Positions 46,577-60,366 of a stretch of DNA of 64,000 bases are shown here, in pieces. The stretch lies in the NCBI GenBank assembly GCA_039111635.1, contig JBCAQO010000004.1:3162001-3226000 (forward strand), written 5' to 3'. Source of the stretch: Heterobasidion occidentale. Taxonomy: Eukaryota; Basidiomycota; Agaricomycetes; Russulales; Bondarzewiaceae. The position numbers were made by a program, and so were the translations under genes. Under the pieces are notes generated by a model, which searched no databases, had not been told where the DNA came from, and worked only from the letters and a program-made list of their open reading frames with translations. Positions within the stretch are counted from its first letter, which is position 1, and every line of letters begins with the position of its first letter.

Positions 46577-49500
46577 ATGCTCACCTCCCTCCCCCCCTCT
46601 CTCGACGCCATGCCCACCGACAACCACGACATCCCCTCCATCGCCGTCACTGGCTCCACAGAACACCTCCACCTCTTCACCCCCAACGACGACCAACACA
46701 ACGTCCCCCTCGACGACCTCGTTCTCAGGCCTCCTCCTGTCCAGCCAAACCGCGCGCGCTCCCCCTCCGAGCCCGGTTTTCTCTCTCTTCCGAATCCCAT
46801 CCTCAGGACAGGAAGAAACTCGCTCGAGGCCCCGTCGTCACCGTCACCGTCCTCCCCATTGTCCGAGCGATCAGACCGTTCAGACTCGCCCCTCCTCAAC
46901 GTCCCGCCCTCACCCACCCTTTCCGCTCACTCCGGCACCTCCGTCCACTGGGCGACCTCCACCCAGCTCCGCACAAACCGCCCAGAAGACCACGACGGTA
47001 TCTCGTCCCTCGGCCTCCTTTCGCCCCCTGCCTCCGGCCACCGCCGCAAGGGGAGCAACGCCACTTTCACAAGCTCCATCAGTGGCAGCGAGACCGAGCC
47101 CGACCACACCGGCGAATCCTCCAACATCGCCCTCAGCCCCCTCCTCTCCGCCCGCTCCGATGCCAGCACGCTCGCGTCCCCGACGCACACACACGTCGAC
47201 TCGGCCTCCGACGGCGGCTCCCGCCCCGGCTCGCGCTCCAGCTTTGTCAAAAAGTTTCACCGCCTTCGCCGCGCGTCGCGCTCCCCAGAAGGCTCTGACG
47301 GCGTCGACACCGACACGTCCGACGGCCCTCCCGCCGCGCCCAAGCCGGAAAAGAAGGGGAAGGGGAAGAAGAAGCGCGAGCTCGAGCGTCTCGCCGCCAT
47401 CGAGCTCGAGCAGGATGCAAATAAGGACCCCGCACCGTTCGCGTTCAAGCCGTTCCAGCTCGCGAGCCTCCTCGACCCAAAGAACATCGAGGCTCTCGAG
47501 GACCTGGGCGGCGTCGACGGCCTTTTGCGCGGCCTGGGGACTCACCGGACTCTTGGACTGGGTGCGGCGAGCCTCGCGGCAAAGGCGGGACCGCCCGATC
47601 ACGCGTCGCAACCTGTGCAAGGCACTCGGAAGAGCAGGGACATTGAAGAAGGTTCGGACGAGCAAGTCCCTAACATCACCATCACAGAGCCCAGCGGGGA
47701 AATCAAGGGGCTCCAGAGCACAGTCAGCTTGGGCGATGCAGCACAGTCCGCGTCGGGCGCACCGCCCGACGCGTATGGGGCAGACATGGTCGTTCGGAAA
47801 CGCGTATACGGCGATAACGTGCTTCCTGGAAGGAAAAGCAAAAGCTTACTGCTTTTGATGTGGCTGGCGCTCAAGGACAAGGTCTTGGTGCGTGCTTGAT
47901 TGGCTATGCTCGTTTTGTCCGCGCGCCACTGACACGGGGTTTGCCGTTCATTGGGCGCTTGTAGATTCTCTTGTCGGTCGCGGCGGTCGTCTCGCTCGCG
48001 CTGGGCTTCTTCCAGGACTTTGGCACACCGCGCGCCAGCGACGACCCCCCTGTGGACTGGGTCGAGGGCGTGGCCATCATCGTCGCGATCGTCATCGTCG
48101 TCTCGGTCGGGTCGGTCAACGACTGGCAGAAGGAACGGCAGTTCAAGACGCTCAATGAGAAGAAGGAGGAGCGCACGGTCAAGGTGATTCGCGGCGGCGT
48201 CGAGATGCTGGTGGACGTGCACGAGGTCGTCGTCGGCGATGTGGCGCTTCTTGAGCCTGGCGAGATCGTCCCCTGCGACGGCATCTTCCTGTCTGGGCAC
48301 AACGTCCGATGCGACGAGGCTGGCGCGACGGGCGAGTCGGACGCGATCAAGAAGCTCTCGTATGAGGAGTGTATACGCATTCGCGACGAGCGGCTGTTGG
48401 AGGATAGCCCCGCAGCGTCGGACGTTGAGCAAGCCGGTCATGAGGGCGCCGACGGAGGAGACGTGAAGAAGGCGCGCCCGTCGGGGATGGATCTTCTGGG
48501 GCACACGGACTGTTTCATTATCAGCGGGAGCAAGGTGCTCGAGGGCGTTGGCTCGTACGTCGTCATCGCCGTCGGCACGAAGAGTTTCAACGGTCGAATC
48601 ATGATGGGTGCGTTTTGTTTTTCTCTGCTTCGTCCATCCGGCTCTCTGAACACGGAATTTAGCGCTGCGGACGGACGCGGAAAACACCCCGCTCCAGCTC
48701 AAGCTCAACGACTTGGCAGAGCTCATTGCCAAGGTTGGCAGTCTCGCGGGCTTGCTCCTGTTCTCGGCCTTGATGATCCGGTTCTTCGTCCAACTTGGCA
48801 CTGGTGAACCCGCCCGGTGCGTGTTTGTGCGTTGACGGTGTTCCGCGCACAGCTGATAGATATCTTTCATCAAGGACTACGAACGAGAAAGGCATCGCAT
48901 TTGTTCAGATTTTGATTATTGCTGTGACGCTCGTTGTCGTCGCTGTACCTGAAGGTTCGTCCCTTGGATGATTATTAGGTGCATATATGCTGATTGGAAC
49001 GTGTTTTTCAGGTCTACCGCTTGCAGTCACGTTGGCGCTCGCCTTTGCGACGAAGCGAATGACACAGGAGAAATTGCTCGTGCGCGTCCTCGGATCCTGC
49101 GAGACGATGGCAAACGCGTCTGTGATCTGCACGGACAAGACCGGTACCTTGACGCAAAACGAAATGACCATCGTTGCCGGCTCCGTCGGCGTCCACGCCA
49201 AGTTCGTGCGGCAGTTTGAGGACAACAAGGCGCGCTCGAACGTCGACGACCTGAACACGTCGGGCGACCGCAAGCACGTGCAGGACTTCTCACTCGACCA
49301 GGCGCAGCTGAACAAGGTGCTCTCGCCCGCGCTCAAGACGCTCTTCAACGACGCGATCGCCGTCAACTCGACCGCGTTCGAGGACCGGGACGCCGCCACG
49401 GGCGAGCTCGTGTTCGTGGGCAGCAAGACGGAGACGGCGCTGCTCAAGTTCGCGAAGGAGCTCGGGTGGGCGGATTACAAGCAGGTCCGGGACAGCTTCG

Positions 49501-51619
49501 ACATCGTGCAGATGATTCCGTTCTCGAGCGATCGCAAGGCTATGGGCGTCGTGGTGAAGCTGTCCGACGGCCGGTGGCGACTGCACGTCAAGGGTGCGAG
49601 TGAGATCCTGACGGATAGGTGCTCGCAGCATGTCGTGGTGGAGCAGGATGGCTCGGGCGAGGCGATCGAGACGGCGCCTATCGGCGAACTCGAGCGTGAT
49701 AATATTTCGCGGACTATTACGTTCTATGCATCGCAGAGGTTGCGGACTATTGGCATTTGTTACAGAGATTTCGAGCAGTGGCCCCCTGCAGGCGCGCGGT
49801 ACGCCGCGAACGACGAGGTGAGTGTATCCGGGCATCTCGCTTCAGCAGGTTTAATTGACCCTGCGCAGGTGGAGTACGACGATCTGGCGCAAGACATGAG
49901 CCTGATAGGTATCGTCGGCATCGAGATCCCCTCCGCGAAGGTGTCCGCGAGGCCGTGGCGAACTGCATCAAGGCCGGCGTCGGCGTCAAGATGTGTACTG
50001 GCGACAACGTGCTCACCGCGCGCTCCATCGCGCAACAATGTGGGATCTACACTGTCGGCGGCATCGTCATGGAGGGCCCGGTCTTTAGGCAGCTCCCGCC
50101 GGACACGATGAAGAAGGTCGTGCCGCGGCTGCAGGTGCTCGCGCGCTCGTCGCCCGAGGATAAACGCATCTTGGTCGAGACGCTCAAGGGACTTGGCGAC
50201 GTGGTCGGAGTCACAGGCGACGGCACGAACGACGGGCCGGCGCTGAAGACTGCACACGTCGGATTCTCCATGGGCATCGCCGGGACGGAGGTCGCGAAAG
50301 AGGCGTCGGACATCATCCTGATGGACGACAACTTCTCGTCGATCGTGAAGGCCATCATGTGGGGCCGGTGCGTCAACGACGCGGTGCGCAAGTTCCTGCA
50401 GTTTCAGATCTCGACGAACGTGACGGCGGTGGTGATCACGTTTGTGACGGCGGTGGCCTCGGACCAGGAGGAGTCGGTGTTGAGCGCGGTGCAGCTGTTG
50501 TGGATCAACATTATCATGGACACGTTTGCTGCTCTCGCGCTGGCCACGGACCCTGCCTCGCCCGTGCTGCTCGACCGCAAGCCGGACAAGAAGACGGCGC
50601 CGCTGTTCACGGTGGACATGATCAAGCAGATCGTCGGGCAGTCGATCTACCAGATCATCATCATCCTTATATTCCACTTCTTGGGCTCGCAGATCCTCGG
50701 CTTCCATGACCACACGACGAAGGAGGACGACATCGTCCAGACGCTCGTGTTCAACATCTTCGTGTTTGCGCAGGTCTTCAACTCGGTCAACAGCAGGCGG
50801 CTCGACAACAAGCTGAACATCTTCGAGGGCATTCTCAACAATTATTATTTCATGTCTATCACTTTGATCGGTTTGTTCTTTTGTCGTGTCTGTCGTGCGT
50901 GGTAGAGCAAGTCGGCTAACGCGTTCTGTAGAAATCGCGGTTCAGGTGCTCATTGTGTTTGTCGGTGGTGCCGCGTTCCAGGTGACCAGGATCGGCGGCC
51001 GCGAGTGGGGCATCTCGCTCGCGCTGGGCCTCGTGTCCATCCCGCTCGGCGCGCTCATCCGGTGCATCCCGAACGCACCGGTTGAGCGGCTCATCAGCAA
51101 GATCCACTTCCGGCCGTTCTGGCGCAAAGAGGAAAAGCTGCCGACGACGCGCGCGGACGCGGAGCCCGGGTTCGGGTTCGCGATGGACCGCATGCGGGAC
51201 ACCTGGGCACGTTCTCGACCGTGCGCGGCGGGCGCATGCGCTCGTCGTCGTTCGTCGTGAAGAGCCGATCTGGGCGCGCCGATGCGGACGCGCCGAAAGT
51301 AGTGTTCGTAGCTCGTTTTCCTTTCGTTGCACTCTGCGCATCTGGAACACGTTTTTGCTCACTCGGATTGTTTTTTTTTGGCCTTTTGGCGCACAGACCT
51401 GAACTGTTGACGATGTTCCCGTCGCTGATGGCCTCGCACATTGTCGGCTCGAACTGGACGCCGCAGTCGAACGGCTCGCTCTCGGACCCGGCCGGATTCG
51501 ACCCGTCGAGGTCGTCGGCTGCGCTCTGGGAAAACAAATTCGAGGTGCACCCGGACACGCCGCCGAACGACCCCGTGTTCAAGCTCTTGGGCGCGCGGCC
51601 GTCGACGTCGCGGCCATGA
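46577..51619 (+). CDS. PMC1: Vacuolar-type Ca2+ P-type ATPase (PMC1), two frame breaks
   Basis: P2B calcium pump that moves cytosolic Ca2+ into the vacuole. Exons 46577-47887, 47965-48607, 48663-48816, 48875-48954, 49012-49817, 49869-50870, 50932-51303 and 51397-51619; about 1,530 aa once corrected. A Ser/Pro-rich N-terminal extension of over 300 residues precedes the core. Actuator TGES is present (GATGESDA), the TM4 site is AVPEGLPLAV, the phosphorylated Asp lies in ICTDKTGTLTQNE, then KGASE, and the hinge GDGTNDGPAL. The frame breaks at about 49925 (GIE then DPLREGVREAV, one G missing) and at about 51205 (RDTW then TFSTVRGG, one base missing). Each is repaired by one base, and exon phases then agree. 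The start may be the second Met at 46610. Confidence 0.88.
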
Positions 51620-52835
51620 AACCCACGAAAATCGAGATTATTTTCCCCTGTTTCATCTGTCTATAAAGCCGCCTCCGGTACCCTATGCCATCGGGCACTC
51701 GTGTGCGGGCGAGTTGGACGGAACACCGTCCTTGGCGTCACGACCATCAAGGCCTCACGCTTGATGGGCCCTGGACGGGCCTGCGCCGCATGTACTCTCT
51801 CGTTGCATGTAGCAACATTATCTCTCTCGGCGTGGCGCGATCTCTCGCCACCGCCGCCGCATCTAATCGCCCTCGCGCGTCCCATTATTTTTGTCCTCGT
51901 TTTTTTTACGCTTCCGGCTTTCGTTCTCGTTTTCTGTATACTCCGTCGGCTTCGCTATCCATCACGCATGAAGACGGCACGGCACTTGTCGGTTCGGCCA
52001 TCCATCACACGACCGCGACTCGGCAAGAAAGAAAAAAAAACATACAAGCTTCTTTTCGTCTCCCCTCCTCGCTCCTGGATCCCGCTCGACGCTCGACGCT
52101 CGACACGAACTTGCAATGACCCCCCGCATCGCAGACAAGATACCCACCCGCGAACGCCGCTTGCATAGAACATCACCCCACCCGGCTATCTATCTCGAGC
52201 ATTTTTTTCCCGTTGCAGTGCTCGGTGCTCCCCGACCGAATTATTCGCGCCACACACATCACTATTTGCTACTTATCGTGCACACACACACGAGCGTGTC
52301 CTCGCATCCTCGTACCCATTTTCATATTCTTCGTGTTATCATATGTTCGCGGACGCTCGCTCGCTCCGTCGGTCACACGCTCTTGCAGCGTCTGCGCTGC
52401 TAGACGAGCGTGCGGCCGCGCGTCGGTGATGTCGTACATGTTTTTTTTTCGAAGTACAATAAAAGCTATCGACGTCTAATGTTTGCCGTTCGCACTGTGC
52501 GTGAGAGAGCTGCGGCGCTCCAATGACAATGATGATGATGATGATGATGATAACGACGAAGTGTGATGAAAACATCCGCGGCGGACACCGTTGACCTGAA
52601 CTGACTATCTGATCAAGGCTGCCCAGAGTCTTCGAGAAATGGATGGGGTTGTGGAGGTTACCATGGGAAAGGCTGGAGGGGTCGGTGGTGTGAACGAGCC
52701 CCTAACCTGAATGGGCTGATCAGCGGACATCGTGTCCATCACCGTCATCTCTCTCACCAACGCCGCACATCCTCCACACCCTCTCGTCCCGCTCTCCGCA
52801 TCGCGCCAGCTCAATCGCAACAAGTGTAGGGCAGC
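51620..52835. other. Intergenic region, 1.2 kb
   Basis: Holds the PMC1 3' end and the promoter of the next gene. T-rich and CT-rich tracts and an ATG trinucleotide microsatellite are present. No gene is supported. Confidence 0.5.
52529..52551. repeat. (ATG)n microsatellite
   Basis: Seven to eight perfect ATG/GAT trinucleotide units in non-coding DNA. Confidence 0.85.
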
Positions 52836-54586
52836 ATGTGAGTCTCGCCGTTCCCTCGCACCTCGTGTCTGCCGTTCATCGCCGAGTGATCCCCAGGCCG
52901 CTGCCGGACGAGCGCCCCCGCCAATCGGTGGCCAACCTCATCGGCCGGTTCGAGCAGCAGACGAAGCGCACGTCCACCGCGAACGGCTCCCCGCGGCCCT
53001 CCAGCATCGCCTCGCACTTCACAGGCGACTCCCTCAAGGAAGAGACGCGCGCCTCGCGCGAGTGGCCCCCCGTCAAGACCTCGTCGCTCGGCACGCCCAC
53101 AAAGCCCGCTGCCCCCGCCCCCGCCCCCGCCCCCGCCCCGCCTCTGCCTCCGCCGCCGCCACCTTCTCCCCGCCGTCCTCCATCCTGCGCACCACCGCCT
53201 TCTCCCGCCGCCCCAGACCTCGCCCTCGCCCCCATTTTCTCGCTGGACGACGCGAAGCCCCCGTCCCCGCCCCACAGCGACCCTGCCACGTCGGACGATG
53301 CCCCACCCCCGACCGCCCACTCCAACCCAGAGCCCGCATCCGCCGCCGTGCCCGCACCCGCGCGCACCCTCCGCGCACCCGCCGCGGGTCCGAGACAGTC
53401 CGCGCCGCTCAAGGCCGCCCGATCGGCGCCCCTCTCGTCGAGCAAGTCCACGCCAGCGCGCGCATCGGCCGCGACCCCGACACCCAAAACGCCATCCAAG
53501 ACCGCCGCCGCTGCTACTACAAAGGCTGGCCACGACGCCCTCCAAGTCGTCCCACCCCCCCTCGGCCGCCAAATCACGCATCCCAGCCCCAGGCGCACGC
53601 CCCAAGACCCCGTCCACAGCGCACAAGATCCCAGCGCCCAAGACCCCGTCCTCGTCGTCTATCGCGCGCCCCAAGACGCCCGCCTCCACGCGCCCCAAGA
53701 CCCCGTCCAGCGCGCTCTCCGCGGGCGTCGCGCGCCCCAGGACGCCCGCCTCGGGCCTCTTCGCGCCGACCGCCGCGTCGCTCGCTAAGGCCCGCAGCGC
53801 GCCCGCGAGCGCCGCGCCTGCCCCCGGCGCGAAGAAGCCGCTGCCGAACCTCGACCGCCTCAGCAAGCCGACCGCCGCGTCCGCGGGCAAGGCGCGCGTC
53901 CCGTCGGCGGCTGCGGCTGTACCTGCGACTGCGACGACTGCGACTGCGGCAAGAGGCAGGGGCACGCCGGTCAAGAGGGGTGCTGCGCCTGGGGGGGCTG
54001 CGGGGGCCGGGAGAGGCGCGGCTGGGAAGGCGGCGCCGGTCGCGGGTGCCGTGGTTGCGGGTGGTGTGGCGGCCGTGGTGGGTGCGGTCGTGGCTGCGGG
54101 AGAGATGGAGGAGGGTGCGCATGAGCCCGAAGCGCTAGACTCGACCGACGAAGCACACGACGAACCTGAAGTGGAGCATGAGCATGAAGACGTTGAGCAG
54201 CACGAAGAGCACCATTCGGAGCCTGAGACCGAGGCCGAGCATCATTCTGAGCACCTGGAGCTGGACGAGCACGGACCCGAGCCTGTGCCCGAGCCGGAGC
54301 TGGAGCGCGCGCATCCGGAGCCTGAGCTCGAGCTCGAGGCCGTACCCGCCCCGTCTGACGACGACTCGCCTGCGCCAGAGGCGCACCTGGAGTTGAAGAA
54401 CCTGCATCGTCCGAGGAGGCAGAGGCCGATGAGGAGGGACGTCTGGACGAAGTGAAAGCGCGCCATACGGGGGGCGGCGATCTAGAAGACATCGTGAACA
54501 TGCTGCAGGGGCCCGCCGTCCTCCCCACAGCCATCCCAGCCATCTTGGACGGAGACGTCGCGGGGGAGATCCCTGACGAAGAGTAA
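52836..54586 (+). CDS. Pro/Ala/Lys-rich basic protein with acidic tail, start codon split by intron, two frame breaks
   Basis: Family not recognised. The start codon is split: AT ends exon 1 at 52837 and G begins exon 2 at 52897, giving MPLPDERPRQSVANLIGRFE. That N-terminal block (SVANLIGRFEQQTKRTS) looks conserved. Next come long Pro/Ala stretches, then a basic domain with repeated PKTP units (RPKTPASTRPKTPSS, ARPRTPASGLFAPTAASLAK), an Ala/Gly hydrophobic stretch (AGAVVAGGVAAVVGAVVAAG) and a tail of Glu/His repeats (EHEHEDVEQHEEHHSEPETE). The frame changes at AAA 53521-53523 (one extra base) and near 54381 (one base missing); after both the C terminus reads EEPASSEEAEADEEGRLDEV to DGDVAGEIPDEE. 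The KTP repeats suggest a microtubule- or nucleic-acid-binding role, which is only a guess. Confidence 0.65.
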
Positions 54587-55741
54587 AGTAAAGTAAAGGG
54601 CCGTCACGAGTCGAGCGGGGGCAGGGCAGCACCGCTGACAGCAGAGAGAGGAAGATTTGGGGTGAACGGGTGTGGGGGGGTGGGCTCAGAGTTTGAAGCG
54701 CGCTTTGCTTCGGCTGCGTGTATGGACTGTACATTCATCGGTGAGGGCTTCGCGATCTATTGCTCCACCCGTGGATGCTCGGAATCGGAACGGTGCGCTG
54801 ACGGATGCGGGCAGACAAAGTATCATACAGAATCATAAACCGAATGTGTGCTCCGAGCTCCAGACGAAGCTATTGTCTGCTTGCCGGACACAGGACGTTC
54901 CGTCGCGTCGCCTATTGCTTACCATCGTTTTATTTGCTCCCCTCACTTTCTGCGGTACATGTCGGTTGGATTTGCCTCGATTCGTCGAGATACTTTAGAT
55001 TTATATAGCCTCCCCTTTTGCACCCCTTCCCCTCGTTTCGTCTCCGTCTTTTCCTGGTCTCTGGTCGTCGTCGTTCCGGTCTTCGTCGGATTTTTTTTAA
55101 CACCTCCGGCACAACTTGGCTTCGGCGCCTCCGTCTGCTTGATCTCGATGCTTAGCGCTTATCACTTGGCCGTTCCTCCTCTCCAGCTTGTTCGCCGTTC
55201 GGTTTCTTTGGATCCACAGATCACTTGTGCATTTTCGACACCCCCACCAACCACCCACGTTCCACGTTCCACGTTCCCACTCTCTTCGTCTTGTTTCGCT
55301 CTCGAGAATACCAATATACGCATATTACGATACATTTATACCCGCTTGGCCGGCAGGCAAGCAGGCAAGTTTGGATGAAATCGTGATAGTGAGATCCGTA
55401 CTTGTATACATACAGAAACATGCAGAAGCATTCAGTGGCGCCGCAACGCAGTTGAATGGAAGGCAGTCTAGCGGACTGTATTTACACGACATAGTGATAT
55501 GGAAGCTGTGAGAGGTGGGATGGGTCGTGAACGCGTGGCTGGGTAGGCTGGTGCTATTTGCACCGTTAGGAGAAGATCAAGTCGCTGTTCGCCGTAAGCC
55601 TTCCCCTCGTGACTCAGTCAGCGGCGAAAGTGTATCTCAGTTTCCGTCCACTTTGCAAAATACCGTACGGATCAGCTCCTCGTTTTTTCCGATCAACAAT
55701 ATGACAGCTTCGAACCAACATGTAGCGTATGGGCTGAGATT
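54587..55741. other. Convergent intergenic region, 1.2 kb
   Basis: Lies between the 3' ends of a plus-strand and a minus-strand gene, so it holds only terminators and untranslated ends. T/C-rich. The longest frame (176 codons at 54848) has no protein character. Confidence 0.5.
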
Positions 55742-57064
55742 TCAGGTGTACCCGGTCACGACTTCCTTTTCCCCTTCTCCTGTGAGTGTGGTGAGGTTTG
55801 TTTCCTCCGGCGTGGCTCCTTCGGTGGCTGTTAGGGGCGGCGGTGACAAAGGGAGGACCGCTGTCGCTTTCCAGCCACTCCTGAACGACGCAATGGCCGC
55901 AGCGAACCCAAAGATGGAGACCCATATCTAAGATCATGGAGTACATCAGCACGGGCGGGTGGAACAATCGCTGCAACAGCTCACGTCGTTTTTGAACAAC
56001 CCTTGCTCCAGGGACCTGGAAGAGGGAGTTGAGGATGACATGAAGAAGCGAGGTAAAAGAAAAAATGCTCCTCTTACCAATGGACTGTCAGCGGCAGGTA
56101 CCCGACGTTCACTGCGAGCTCGTTCCACCAGGCGTCCCAGCGGCGCTTGAGCTCTGAGTGCTCCTGGCCCTTGACCTTCTCTTTGCTCAGCACGCGCTCG
56201 CGGCGCAGCAAGAGCGCGCGGTCTTCGCGCAGGTGCGCGAACTGCAGAACCACGTACAAGGCCCAGAACCTGGTGGACCAAAGGGACAGCGCGGTCGAGT
56301 CCAGCGACAACGTGCGTGGAGAGGCTGATGGTCCGTTTGAAGGAGCGGCAGAGGATGGCTTCAGAGAAGCGGTCGTGGACGGGAGCGGAGACGACGGAGA
56401 GGAAGAGGAAGATCCCAAGAAGCGGAGGGAGATGGAAGATGGGATTATATCGTGTGAGAGCAGGTAGTAGAGGTGTTCCATGGGGTAGTACGCGAGCATG
56501 GACCATCCCTGTGCACGCTCGATCGTGAGCAAGCGGCGTGTGGGCGGTGGAGAGCGCTCGAGCGATATCAGCCACTGGAATATGGGAAGCAGACCTGCGT
56601 GATCATCAACAATGGCACATTCAATATGGAGCGAAGATGGGGTTATGCGGGCTACGCACCCCATATTCTCCAGAGCATCCGCGCATCGCTGACGGTGCTC
56701 GCAAGCTTATTCAGGGCCGGCGCGGCGGTGCTTAAGGGCGATTTTCGGAATCCCGCACGATGCTGCAGCCTTGCGCGGAATTGGAGGATCGGAATGAGCA
56801 GTTTGGCAGCATATTGGATGACCTGAATGCTTGTTAACTTCGAAGTCGTGGCTTCGAATTGACGTCACTAATCACCATAACAATTTACTGTGGATGAATC
56901 TATTGAGCTCAACATTTCAAAAACGAACATTGAGGAACATACTCGCTCCCGCTCCATGTACTCAGATAGCGAATAAGATGGTCAAGGGTCTCGGAGGGTG
57001 GTACCAAAGCAAACAGGCCAAGGCTAAGGTCGTTGAGCCGCGAAAGAGTGATGGATTTTGACAT
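55742..57064 (-). CDS. PEX11: Peroxisome division protein PEX11
   Basis: Membrane protein that elongates and divides peroxisomes. Exons 56943-57064, 56660-56829, 56078-56594, 55985-56015 (31 nt) and 55742-55927 give 341 aa. Typical PEX11 sequence runs through it: PSETLDHLIRYLSTWSGS, then VIQYAAKLLIPILQFRARLQ, SDARMLWRIWGLLPIFQWLI, RLLTIERAQGWSMLAYYPME with HLYYLLSHDIIP, and RFWALYVVLQFAHLREDRAL in the second half. The final exon encodes a hydrophobic helix (IWVSIFGFAAAIASF) and a polar tail. The first intron contains a small hairpin (TTCGAAG and CTTCGAA arms, 56839-56858) and its acceptor is AACAAG, less typical than the others, so the junction DIQV is the least sure point. Confidence 0.83.
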
Positions 57065-58422
57065 TTTGTTCGAAGTGCTTCAGACTGAGCGCGATCCCAC
57101 GTATTGCAGAGGTCGAGAACAGCGACGACGAGGTGAGCACACAGGTTGATTTATCGTAGAGGCCTGGTTACGCCAATTATTGCCTTTCCCCACAAAGCGT
57201 CGGCTAACCGGCACGCGCGCTTGCACATGATTTCATCCACGTTATCGTGCGAGATACTTACCTAACTTTTGCTAGCTATATAATGCTCTTCTGCGCACTG
57301 CGCGAACTTCATTAGAACAAATCCCTGGGGACATAAAAGTTCGGGCTCGGTTAGATCTTAGCCTCCTTGTCCGCGTTCCAGTCCCCTAGACGGACCAGGT
57401 CTTTTCTGAAGTGCGGATTTCTCTGTTTGATTGTCCTTTTTCTGTCCTGGAAGCATCGCTTCGGCTGGCGCTCATGAGTGGCGGAGGGGGATCAAGAGGA
57501 GGCAGTCGGCTTCGGAGAGACCGACATTTTTTCCGTTCGGCGTGGTTGTTCTTTTCCTGGTCGTGAGTGAATTGTCCCGTGTTTTTGTACTCTTCGTTTC
57601 CCATCAATATATCTTTTGTGCTGGGTTATGCTGCGAGATGTGTGATTCATATTCGGTTGTTTGTTGGCTTTTCTGTGGATGATTGTGCGTTCAGAATGTG
57701 TAGGCGTCTGATGTTTTTCCACCCGCGGCCGAGTCTGCCATGCTTCTTTCGTCGAGCATGTGCAGCCCGTTGGTCACCAAGGGTGGCTCCCTGATGACCT
57801 TGGAAGAGTGGATAGATTTGGATGTTACGAGCGGTTCCGTAAGTTTTCTGTCCACATGATCTTCAACACATCTTTTCACAGATTGTCGCTCTGGCTGTCG
57901 ACATAGCGCTGAACTTTGTTGTCTTCAGTTTACAAGGAGACACTGATACGTTTACACGTACCGCTGCGCTGTATGCTGAGCCATACGCCGATCAGTATCA
58001 TTTAATGCCAGCAAATATCCGAATTTTAGCCAACGTCTCCAGCACCGATGATTGACCGAATGTGGTGTTGCTGCACCGCGCGTGCCAGCCTCTCCGCTCC
58101 TCTCCGGGCCCCATCTGACATTCATATCCTATGGCATCTTAGAAGATCACTATTTTAAGAAGCTCTTTCGTGTCAGGGACTGTACTGGGACTGTCCGGAC
58201 ATCCCTGCGAGTGATACGCGTGGTCAGCGTACGCAGCCTCCAGACCTTCATGTGAGCTCGTGGCCGCATTTATTTCAAGCTTTCTGCGACGTCTTGCCGG
58301 AGATGTGCTAGCAGCCAGGTTATATGTTTCTTCCGATGGACGTGTACATAAGTGGTTCACTCCGTCACCAACACTCCCCAAGCTGCAGCTCAAGTCACCT
58401 TGCTTCCATCTGGGTCTTCAAA
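57065..58422. other. Divergent intergenic region, 1.4 kb
   Basis: Between the starts of PEX11 and the xylanase, so it should hold both promoters. A TTATATG stretch near 58320 lies about 100 bp before the xylanase start and could serve as a TATA element. Short frames have no protein character. Confidence 0.45.

Positions 58423-60366
<1,944 letters not shown>

Noticed and set aside
46527..47858. 443-codon plus-strand frame
   Set aside because: It is the PMC1 N-terminal exon read one base out of phase; the product is Ser/Pro/Arg-rich nonsense, while the overlapping frame continues into a clear Ca2+ ATPase.
52811..53974. 387-codon minus-strand frame
   Set aside because: Antisense shadow of the same low-complexity GC-rich coding region, Gly/Arg/Ala-rich with no motif.
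52732..54138. 468-codon plus-strand frame
   Set aside because: Shadow of the Pro/Ala-rich gene in GC-rich DNA. It starts upstream of the split start codon and gives Arg/Pro-rich sequence with no motif.
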